A DNA stretch of 64,000 bases, taken from positions 1 through 64,000 of the forward strand of contig JAQGEQ010000045.1 of assembly GCA_034620365.1 (NCBI GenBank), given 5' to 3'. The translations under genes were made by a program, and so were the position numbers. This document shows positions 49,001 through 59,143 of the stretch, piece after piece. The number at the start of each line of letters is the position of its first letter. Within the stretch, counting starts at the first letter, position 1. Origin of the DNA: Pegea sp. RAD2-039 (lineage: Eukaryota; Chordata; Thaliacea; Salpida; Salpidae). The notes under the pieces were generated by a model. It saw only the letters and a list, made by a program, of their open reading frames with translations. It was not told the origin of the DNA and did not search any database.

Positions 49001-50925
49001 TATACTTTATTTGATGATAGATTCACTACATTTTCTAATCCACTAAATTATAAATATTCATCCGTTAGTCGAACTAATAATAAGATCTTTTAATTTTTCT
49101 GCTGAAATTGTTTATCATTTTTAAAACTTTATCAAATCATAACTTAGAAGATTGATTGATTGGAGTTTCACTGCCCTATATAGTTGATGTGTATTTCAAA
49201 AACATACATTTTCTGGCTTCAAAACTTTTTAAACAACACTTAAAAATGTAAAAAGTTTCAATGCTTAGAAATAAATGAATCTTTTATTATCCTTACCACT
49301 TTTTAATATAAATTTTTTACTGGATTTCAAACTATTAAGTTCTCACTTCAAATACAATTATGTAGTCTTCCTCATTTTAAACTCATGTGTAAAACTAGTT
49401 TATTAAGTTAATAATCTCTGACTAAATTAAGATAAATTCCTCTAGGAATAGATTTGGAGTAAAGATTGAGGTTGTTGATCTGTGAAAAAGTTTTATCAAA
49501 TTCATCACAAAACTATTCTAGTTTTTATTTATTATTTAGCCATTATACTTTTATTCTGGGTGAACCCTTAAGAATAAAAAATTCTACAATTTTCTGTTCC
49601 AAGACCCAAAAAATAGAATTTTGAAAATAAATTTATTAAAACCCAGGCGCAAGCAAAACAGGTTTTTATAAACTAAAAGATTTTTTTAGTTTCTTGTTTC
49701 ATAAAAAAACTTGATATTCCTAAACTGGTTATTTTAGTTTTTCCTAAAACTTCAAATTTTTAGTTAAATTCTATCTTATGTAACTGACAATTACTATTCA
49801 TATTAGAGATATTCACGATTTCATTTACAAACAACATTTTATTTCATTCATAAAAAGTTTCAATTTTCTTCGAGAAATTAAATATTCAAATTTTATATTT
49901 ATTTAAAACATTATTAGAAACTAAAACCATCAATCATTTAGGAAATTAAAAGACTTAATTCTTCAAATTAACAACTGAAATATCTCTTCTAGTAAATTTG
50001 TCCTTGTACCCGGTAAGAAAAAAACTCTTAAAGATTTTAATTGATCCGATTTTCAGAACTTTATCTTCTAGTTACTTAAACAGTGTCTTGCTTTTATTTG
50101 TTAATCAGTAGTTCAACTTTTGTGAATCAAACTTCTTAACAAGTTTGTAAATGAATTTGTATTTCAGCAATTATTTTTTATATTTTCTTTTGACACTCTT
50201 GAAACTATATAACCGGTGACAGCAAATCAATCTATTTGATAAATAATAAAATACAATAGCTAGGTTTAGCAAAGTTTAAATCAAAAGCTTATATCAGAAA
50301 CTTCTTTCAAAACTTATTAAAACTAAAAATGTCTAAAAAATTGTTGATTTTTTCTGCCAATAATGTTAATAAAAAGAAAATTTATTATTACAATACTTCA
50401 AATAAGTTTCAAAGTATCTTGCTTTGTATATAGAAATAATTTAGAGGAAATATATACAGAAGAATACATTTCTTATAGATATATTTTTGACAAGTTTTAC
50501 AATTTTTAGTTTTTTATATTTTAAGGCATGAAAATAATTAGAAAAATATCAAAATAAATCTAAATAAGTTCCCTTATGCTATCTGTGTTTAAAATATTTA
50601 GGAATTTACAATCTACAAAATAAACTTACTCAAGTAAAAGCCACAAAAACAGAAAATATTTTAAGAAATATTTTGAAAACTGAAGTTCTGTAAAACAGCT
50701 CTATAGTATTTGTGATACCCTCAATTCGCAGCATTAATCAGAGCAAGACATATCCTAACAAACCTCAAAAACCTTCGACAGGATTACAAGTTACTGATTC
50801 TGTTGTATTGAGAAATCGGATTTGTTTTAAAAGAAGATTAATTATCTGAAACCTTTTTCTAATTCACAACCTTATGAAGCTGAATAATATTTATTTTTAG
50901 GATTTTTAACATCTGAATGTCATGA
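49001..50925. other. AT-rich intergenic stretch
   Basis: No gene or repeat was recognised. Confidence 0.55.
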
Positions 50926-51142
50926 TTAATTTTTATTCCACAATTTTTCAGGATTTACAAACAATTTTGAAGTGGTTATATATCTATTAGAAGTGATGTA
51001 TTGTGGATATAAAGTATCTTCGACAGTTTTCAAAGATATCGTTTTCGTTTTTGTAACTACATCACGTACATCGGTTACATAAATGTCTGAAAAACACTTG
51101 CCAACTACAATTGTTTGACTAATTTCTCCTATAAATAGCAGC
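50926..51142 (-). CDS. Orphan terminal exon of an unknown gene
   Basis: After a good acceptor (TATCAG at 51143-51148) the minus strand stays open for 72 codons to a stop at 50926-50928. The composition is unlike the surrounding AT-rich noise: it is rich in Val, Thr and Asp, for example LLFIGEISQTIVVGK and DIYVTDVRDVV. There is no ATG, so it needs an upstream exon, which I could not find between 51143 and 51972. I do not recognise the protein. Confidence 0.35.
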
Positions 51143-51972
51143 CTGATATTTATAAAAAAAAAAGATTTAATGTAAAAAAATATAAATCTTCATGTTACAA
51201 AATGGTTATTTAAAGAAACACAAATTATAATAAATTAAATCGAATTGAAAAACTATTTAGAGTTTTAAGATTAAATTTGAGCAAGTTGTTGAAACTGGTT
51301 GTATGATATTTATTCACAAAAAGTTTACAAATTCAAAACAAAGACGTATAGTTAAAGAAGGTAAGTTTTGCTTAGATTATCTTTTTACAATTAGGGAAAC
51401 AGCGATAAAGACCCTAAAAACAAAAGAAGATATAGTATCTTCTAGTGATAAAACACTGCTTGTAAATTGGAAGCGTTATTTGTGGATCATTTTGAAAGAC
51501 ATCAACCACAATAGATAATCTCAAAATGCAAAGTAGTGGAAGATCAGGTGAAGATTTTGTACAATTTGTAAATCAACTCAGATTTGGTTTAAAGAAAAAT
51601 GTATTTGTGTACAAAGTTGAAAAAAAGAGAAAAATGTGAGATTGAAAGTTGATTGTTGGGGATTTTTCTAATTATTTTAAGAAGTCTAATTCTTTGGCAG
51701 TTAAAAAATCAAATAAGTATCTTGAACGTTATTAGCTTACTGAACACAAATATGCCAATTTTGAGAAATTAATCTTGATGACAATAAATGCATAAAAGTA
51801 AGAAACAGATAGATACAATTGAAAACTGACAAGCAAAAAGCTCAAAAATTTCATTTGATTCAAATAACTTGAAATAAATTTATACAAAGTCAAAAAGAAG
51901 TCAACCAAAAAACAAATATTTTGCTAACAAACTTCATAGATAGCAATTAATAAATTGAAATTAACAGAAGAT

Positions 51973-54430
51973 TCACTCCGTGTCTTCAGAAGCTCGATCA
52001 CTACATCTCAACATCTCGTGAATTCGAAATCGACTACGAAGCATCGGTCTTACGTCATCAGGCTAAATAAAAAGACAACGAGAAAATAAATATTGATTTT
52101 CAGACTTGATATCAGAATTGTTCATAAAAATCGTGACTTCTGTTTTATTTACAAATAAATGTTACCTGCTGTGCAAGATACTCCAGAAACGGGATCAGTT
52201 TAGTCAGTTCATTGTCTTGTTTGTCTGAAAACCAACTTTCGATGGGAATTCCATTTGACAGCTAATAAGAAGCAACAAGTTTACGATTTTTTCACATACA
52301 GATGGTGAGTACTGAACCTGGTAGCCGAAAGATTGTGGCGAATTGTCAATAATAACAGTTTTCTTCAAATCTCGACCAAGGATAGTCAAATCTTTTATAT
52401 AATTTCCTTGCACACATAAACAGTGTTCTCGAAACAAACGGTGTCTGCGTATGTAAGATTATAAATCTATAATTTGTCACAAGTTAGAGGTTCCAACCTG
52501 ATGAACTGTTTATTTTTATCCAACAAATTAACTAACTTGTCGGCGTATGTCTTCTTGGAGGCAGTAAATAGGATAATCTGAAAAGATACATTTTGATTTA
52601 GTTTAAAAACATCATCTAACAACTTTACACGCGATTCAAAACTATCCAAATTATCAAATAAAAAATGCAAATAAGAATTTATTTTTAAACTTTGAACCTC
52701 ATAGAACTTTGACATGTGCTCCAAAAACTCCTTGTAGTTAGGTCTTGTTCTCACAAATACCTGAAAGAAAATTTAATTTAGATGAAAGAAGTTTGATATC
52801 AGACAACTTACTTCGTAATTGACATCTTGGAATTCACAATTGAATTTCAAATCAGCATCTTTAATCTCACTTAGACTGCAGTGTACCAAGGTTTCGTCCA
52901 AGTCGAGCACTAAAGAGAACTCTGGGGTGCTCCTAGTCTTCAGAGGAAGAGCTGTAGAGAGATTTGAGAGTTTGCAAGACAAATAAGGATGATATTTACC
53001 AGGTTTGCGATTTTGTTGGACTTTGTTTAAAGGAGGGAGCGATCTGATGAAACAATACTGATCAAGATGATCATAATTAATCTCTGTGGTTGATGATGCT
53101 GTTGAAGATGTATCTTTTGATAATTCAGAGGTTAAGTCACCTTCATTTGCTTCTTCAAATTTATTTGAGATGCCTGAAAAAGTTTGAAAAATCAATATCT
53201 AAATAGAGATATTTTGAAAATTTACTAGAATTATCATCAGAGGTGGAAGAGACCTCTGCAACTTGATCTTCAAGAATATATCTTGAATTTTGCTTTGAAT
53301 TTTGGTAACTTCCATCTTTCATTTGCAAAATAAATGATTTAAATAAGTTTAAAATAATTTATTATCAACTTTTAAAAAGGTTTTTAATTCTACAATTAAT
53401 TGTTAAACATTAAAAAAAAGTTTCATTTATTAAATATTAAAATTCGAAAACTTACTCTTTGTTTTTGAAGCTGATTTTCTGAAAAAAATAATTGAATTTT
53501 AATTAGTTGTTTCAAAATGAAAAAGTTGCTATCAAAAAAATTATAACATTACCTTAAAGGTCTTTTTGGGAGTTTTCGAGAAGTTTTTTGCTGCGCTTTC
53601 TTCAACTATAAATATAAATAAATGGTTTTTAAAGAAATGGTTATTAAAGAAATGGTTTTTAAAGAAATGGTTTTTAAAGAAATGGTTTTTAAAGAAATGG
53701 TTATTAAAGAAATGGTTATTAAAGAAATGGTTATTAAAGAAATGGTTTTTAAAGAAATGGTTATGAAAGAAATGGTTATTAAAGAAATGGTTATTAAAGA
53801 AATGGTTTTTAAAGAAATGGTTTTTAAAGAAATGGTTATTAAAGAAATGGTTATTAAAGAAATGGTTTTTAAAGAAATGGTTATTAAAGAAATGGTTATT
53901 AAAGAAATGGTTATTAAAGAAATGGTTTTTAAAGAAATGGTTTTTAAAGAAATGGTTATTAAAGAAATGGTTTTTAAAGAAATGGTTATTAAAGAAATGG
54001 TTTTTAAAGAAATGGTTAAAGAAATGGTTTTTAAAGAAATGGTTTTTAAAGAAATGGTTAAAAGAAATGGTTATTAAAGAAATGGTTATTAAAGAAATGG
54101 TTTTTAAAGAAATGGTTATTAAAGAAATGGTTATTAAAGAAATGGTTATTAAAGAAATGGTTTTTAAAGAAATGGTTTTTAAAGAAATGGTTATTAAAGA
54201 AATGGTTTTTAAAGAAATGGTTATTAAAGAAATGGTTATTAAAGAAATGGTTTTTAAAGAAATGGTTATGAAAAGCCATTACAACAAACCAATACAAATC
54301 ATTTCAAGAAAATCATATATTTTTACAATTAAATTGAAAAAAAACAAATTTTTTTTACCAAACTATCAGTTTTTTGTGGATCACTTGATTTACTTGGATC
54401 ACTTGCAGATTTAGATGAACGTGTTTTCAT
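51973..54430 (-). CDS. CTD small phosphatase-like protein 2 (CTDSPL2)
   Basis: A nuclear HAD-superfamily Ser/Thr phosphatase related to RNA polymerase II CTD phosphatases and SMAD phosphatases. The start at 54430 gives [14 protein letters not shown]. Small basic exons follow (53553-53605, 53456-53478, then about 53229-53325 and 53000-53174). The catalytic FCP1-type domain begins with [14 protein letters not shown] and has the nucleophile motif [13 protein letters not shown] (D-x-D-x-T), then [47 protein letters not shown] and [11 protein letters not shown]. The last exon ends [17 protein letters not shown] plus a short tail. Two introns, 52952-52999 (48 bp) and 52578-52697 (120 bp), are multiples of three without stops; known family proteins lack these residues, so they are introns. 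Intron 1 contains a 15-bp minisatellite. Confidence 0.93.
53612..54268. repeat. 15-bp minisatellite in intron 1 of CTDSPL2, about 43 copies
   Basis: The unit on the plus strand is AAAGAAATGGTTATT or AAAGAAATGGTTTTT, with rare GGTTATG. A few shortened units (GGTTAAAG) occur near 54013-54065. The array lies wholly between the first two exons of CTDSPL2. Because the period is a multiple of three, it yields long false open frames on both strands. Confidence 0.97.
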
Positions 54431-56090
54431 GATTATAAAATATTAATTTTACAATAATAATAATTATCTATAAATAAAAGTTTTGCTTAAAAAATAGAAA
54501 TAAATTTTATAAATTTATTGTAACACTATATAGAATAATAAGAATGATTATTTTCCTAATATTATTTATTATTATTTATATCACACAATAAAATAAACAA
54601 ATGATAAAACAACTGTAGTAAAAATTTAAAAATAAAATGAAATATTTACATTATCATTATATTGCTATAACTACAATGAAACAAAAGATTATTTATTTCA
54701 AAATTGCTGAAATTTTGAAACATGAAAACTTAAACATTATATAAATCATTAAAACATAATATAATTAATAAGATATAACAACTAAAATAATTTGATCAAA
54801 TTTAATAAATTCCAATTTAAACAAATTATAATTATAATTTTATCAAATTATAAAAAAATAAAAATAAACTATTACAGTGAGAAGTGAATTATGAAAAAAA
54901 TTTGATAAAAAAGTTCATACATCAAAATTTCTAACTAAAAAAAGATAAAATGAATATCAATATCTTTTGATTAAAAACAGTTTCTGATTTAGAGTTTTGA
55001 TTAAACAGTTTAAAGAATTAAAGTTTTCAACTTTATTAGCAAATACACAAAAATTTCTTTCAATAAACACCATTAAATTTCAATTAAAATAAAATTTGCT
55101 GAAGTAGTATAAAAAACTTTTTAGTAAATATATTTTAGTGATAAAAATGTTAATAAAACAAAATACTTCATTTAAAATAAACTAAAAAAAAGACTTTAGC
55201 CTATGAGATAATATACAAAAATTGTAAAAAACAATTTGAAGAAAATTCAAATCTTTCTTAGTTAGTCGAAAATGTAGTTAAAAAAAACATTAACGTGAAA
55301 TAAGATTTATTTCAAATAAAGTAAAATACAAATCACCTGCTCGTTATCTAACTTTGAAAATATAATAATAGTTGACAAAAATTCTACAACATGGAAATAA
55401 AACTAGTAAAAAAAGAACCAATTGAAACCGAATGGTTGTTTACAATTGTAAATTTAACTAGAATCTGTCCGCGCAAATGGTTTGCTCTTTAGCGCCTTTA
55501 GTGGAAATTATGTAAAAATAGTATTTTGCTAAACACTTTTTGAATATTTATTTTATATGTTTACAGTAAGCTATACATTTTTTAGCATTATACATTTATT
55601 GAATTAACACCAATTTCAACATTACTTGAATAAAATAACAATTTTGAGTGTCTAGTAAGAAAAATACTTTGGGCTTTATACTTTCTATAAGCTTTGAGGA
55701 TTTTTGGTCTTTTATGTCTGAAATTGTTACATAACTTTTTAAACTTTCTCTAATTTTTCTAAAAGTTGAAAAAGAATGCTTTAAACTTATTGTAAAAAAA
55801 ACTTAGATTCAAAAATTTCAATAAAAGTTCAAAAATAATAGATATTTGATAGAAAAGTTTAAATTTTTATTTTGTTAATAAAAAAAAAAAAAAATAATCT
55901 ACATTATTATTATTTCTTAAGTGACTTCTACCTAAACGTCTGCGAAAGCGTTTCGAACATTCTGAATACCAACAAGGCAAAATTTTTAATGAATCAATGC
56001 ATATTTTGCTGAAATAGATATGAAAATGTATGTATTTGAGATATTTGACAGAATTCCAATTTTGAGTAAGAAAATGCTCATGTTGCGAGG
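54431..56090. other. AT-rich stretch upstream of CTDSPL2
   Basis: It should hold the CTDSPL2 promoter next to 54431. No gene was recognised. Confidence 0.55.
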
Positions 56091-56165
56091 CAACGCAGAA
56101 ATTATGGGTTTCTAGTTATTGCCTGTGCTGCAGTATTCTACTTTTAACGCCAACAAAGTATATTT
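56090..56165 (-). mobile_element. SINE body fragment, copy C
   Basis: The plus strand carries GCAGAAATTATGGGT, then a CTGTGCTGCAGTATTCTAC block and AACGCCAACAAAG. This matches, in order and spacing, the 3' body of copy B (GACAGAAGTTATGGGTAC, CAGCAGAATTCCACTC, ACGCCAAAAAG at about 56985-57050). No tRNA-like head is present. Confidence 0.55.
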
Positions 56166-56958
56166 TACTTTAAGAAATGATTATTTTTTATAAATTTTGA
56201 AATGATAGTGTAATGGTTTAAATATTATCATAAACTTTATATAATAAATCAATTTTTTACAAAAAACTAATGAAATAAACAATATTGTTTGATGAAAATT
56301 TATTAACTTTTTTGAAAATATACCATTTTCTTCAAATTTTGAAACACTTGTCAAGGCTGTGATAGAAACCCCTAATCTAGTATAAGACAAAGTTAAAAAT
56401 TAAAAAATTAGCTTTTGAAACATGTTTAAGCAATTATAAACATTATTTTAGTATGAAATCAAAGTAGTTACAGTTTAATAATACTTTATTTGAAAAAAAT
56501 ATAAATAAATACTTGAGATATACTAATAAATTTAAATCTATACCCGACTCTTACATTTGTTCTCAAACATTAGCTTCATTATTTGTTTAATATTCCAAAA
56601 TTTCTTTAAAATAATTGGTGAATAAACTAAATATTTCGAATCTTAGTTCAAAACTAAAACCATTTCTATAAATTGATAAAATATAAAGACTTCTAAAACT
56701 AAGTAAAAATAAAAAAGGTTCTTCCTGAAGTTTTGCAATAAAGATCACCACTCCAGCATATTTAAAATGATCAAATGGTTTCCTACTAACTTATTTGAGT
56801 GTAAAGACAGTTACTGCTAAACGAAGGTATAGAGGATGGTTCAAAAGTTTTAAATTGAATTTTGTAAGTTGAACCAGAAAGTTGGTGGAAATATTCTTGG
56901 ACTATTTTATAAAAGTTCGTTTTAATAAATTAAATAAACATAAACCATAGAATTTTTT
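56166..56958. other. AT-rich stretch between SINE copies
   Basis: No gene or other repeat was recognised. Confidence 0.5.
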
Positions 56959-57310
56959 AGCCGAGAACTACCATACTATAAGCCAGGACAGAAGTTATGG
57001 GTACCCAGTTGCTGCCCATGCAGCAGAATTCCACTCTCCACGCCAAAAAGATTATGTAACAAAACAGCTGGCGTCGCAGAAGCTGCTAGAACGATACTGA
57101 GTACAGTGACAAGCTGTTTACAAGGCTCCAACTCCGGTTTTAGATTCGGAGTTTTGCATCTCTTAGAAGTGTTGTCATTAACCAGACTCACAGGTTCCTT
57201 CTACCCGGGTTTTTTGATGGATTTGTCCTCATCGCAAATATGTGTCCACCTGGGCTCGAACCCGTAACCTCCTGTCTGGCAGTAAGGTGTAGTAACCTTT
57301 ATATCTCACA
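56959..57310 (-). mobile_element. tRNA-derived SINE, nearly full copy B
   Basis: On the minus strand the head carries GGTTACGGGTTCGAGCCCAG, with a clear Pol III B-box GGTTCGAGCCC (plus strand 57252-57262). CCCGGGTAGAAGGAACCTG, TGAGTCTGGTTAATG and a longer body of about 200 bp follow. The element is shared with partial copies at 48845-49000 and 56090-56165. An open frame of 71 codons inside it (56976-57191) is an accident of the SINE body. Confidence 0.75.
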
Positions 57311-58439
57311 GATAGAATTATCAAAAGACATTATAACGAAGAAAGACACAAAATACTTACTTTTTCTTCAGTTCCTTAGATTATTGATCGATTTATCTTA
57401 ATGAAAAGTATTAGTTTTGTAAAGTAATCTTAAACCACTGAAGAAATGATTTCTAATTCTGCAGAAGTCTATTTTAGAAATTTAAAGTCTAAACTAAAAC
57501 CTAATACCGAAGGCTTAGATACAATTTGGGTTATTTTGGTGTTGTTTGTTTTATTTAAAATACCAACAAGAAAGTTTCAATATGTTTATTCAATACTTAA
57601 ACTTTTTTTAGATACAACAATATTGTTTCTATTAAAAAATTGCAGAATTTAAAAGTATTTTTGATTTAAAGATGAATTGTTTGATTGTAATGGAATAGTT
57701 TAAAGTGGAAAGGTTTTTCTATTTATAGATAATCTGTTACATAAACTTCTTTTAGTTAGTCCTTTAATTAAAGTTAAAAATACTTTCTGTCTAGAATATA
57801 CTTACTAAATGAGATACACAACTTCCCTTTTTGCTAACTTATTAAGTTATTACTTCAGCAAAGTTTGTTTAATAATGCCAAATTTCGAAAGTAAATCTTA
57901 AGTAGCTAGAAAGTTTTCTTAAAATAACAACTCTTATAGTGTTTCCAAATCAAAAGTTAAACTCTTAGTGTTTCCAAACTTAATTTTCTTAATATACATT
58001 CCAACTTAACTTTAATATATTCCGATAAGACTGTAAATCATTCATTTGAAGTTTTAATTGACCAAATAATCTTAAACCACAAGCTATTCGCAAACCACTA
58101 AATTTACATCCACAAGCTATAATTTGGTGAAATCCTAATCAATTAAGTTGCTTTTAAAAATAAATTTGAAACAATTATTACTTCTTCTAGAGCCGATTAG
58201 ATGGAGCTACATCTTGCTTTTTTTGATACGATTACACAAACACTACTGTGGCTTCATTTTATTTACCAACCACGCTCAACGAAACAGCTTTCTACCAAAA
58301 TAACAGAAATCCAATAACTGAGAATATGCTGAAGTCAGCTAAAACGACTGAAAAAGAACTAAGTCGATGATATTAATGATCTATTAAATAAAATAAATTT
58401 GTCGACTTAATCAAAGCAAATATGAAAGTTTTAACAAAG
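57311..58439. other. AT-rich intergenic stretch
   Basis: No supported gene. The plus-strand frame at 57446-57652 has no recognisable family. Confidence 0.5.
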
Positions 58440-58860
58440 CGCATGTTGTGAATGGTGGTTGCTAAGAACTAGCTGGATTCATAATTAAAGTGAGAATCAA
58501 GAGAAGGGAGCGACGAAAGCAGAAGAAGCATCTTGTAGACGAAGTCTGTTTTGAGTGAAACATGCGAGCTCGACTAACTAGGAGGTGTAGAGGACATCTG
58601 ATGTTGATATTAAATCTTCCAGAAGTTCTTGGCAACATTTTCACAGTGAAAAAGTTTTCCACGGAAGTTTTGATGTTGACGACACAATCAACCAATCAGA
58701 AAGCTTCTGAATCGTCTTTCAAACGGTGTTACCATGACAACAGTTGATTAGATGTCGCTACGGAAAGATGTGGATACAAGAAGATTTTACTTGAAGTGAA
58801 GAGAACCGAATCTACTGAAGCTAACTCAGCTGGCAAACACGCGCGCATCTCGACTAACAG
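58440..58860. other. GC-richer block of unknown nature downstream of FMR1
   Basis: It is clearly less AT-rich than its flanks and contains CpG-rich words such as ACGCGCGC. The 10-mer CTCGACTAAC occurs at about 58568 and again at about 58851 as a direct repeat. Minus- and plus-strand frames of 61-77 codons overlap here, but neither looks like a known protein. It could be a transposon remnant, a non-coding RNA or a regulatory island. Confidence 0.4.
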
Positions 58861-58880
58861 TAGTCATAGAAACGATGTGA

Positions 58881-58903
58881 TTTATTGAAACAGAGCTTTT
58901 TAT
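58881..58903 (-). terminator. Candidate polyadenylation signals of FMR1/FXR
   Basis: Minus-strand AATAAA occurs at 58881-58886 and again at about 58898-58903. Both are about 240-265 bp past the stop codon at 59144-59146. Confidence 0.4.
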
Positions 58904-59143
58904 TACTACGACGAGAAGCGGTCATTGAAGATCGCGGTTTAAGGGGGGCTGGGGGGGGAGGAAGTAGAAAAATAAAATTAAAAAAGTCATGCAAGCCAGG
59001 AAGATGTCTACTAAGTTGGTAATAAATTAAAAGTTGCCACCAAAAAAGAGACATCGTTCTTTTAACCTCTCAATTCTACAACAATAAAAAATTAGTGTAT
59101 CGTGTTCCGTAGAAATTCTTTTTCAATTGAATGAGGGTCGTGT

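Noticed and set aside
51303-51518. A 71-codon plus-strand ORF
   Set aside because: It has no recognisable family or splice context and its composition is compatible with chance in AT-rich DNA.
53566-54414. Long open frames with repeated KEMV and NHFF peptides on both strands
   Set aside because: They are by-products of a 15-bp tandem repeat whose length is a multiple of three, and they lie inside the first intron of CTDSPL2.
56976-57191. A 71-codon protein on the minus strand
   Set aside because: The frame lies inside the body of a SINE copy and shows no family.
57240-57305. A functional tRNA gene
   Set aside because: A good B-box is present, but the cloverleaf cannot be completed and the same sequence continues into a SINE body shared with other copies.
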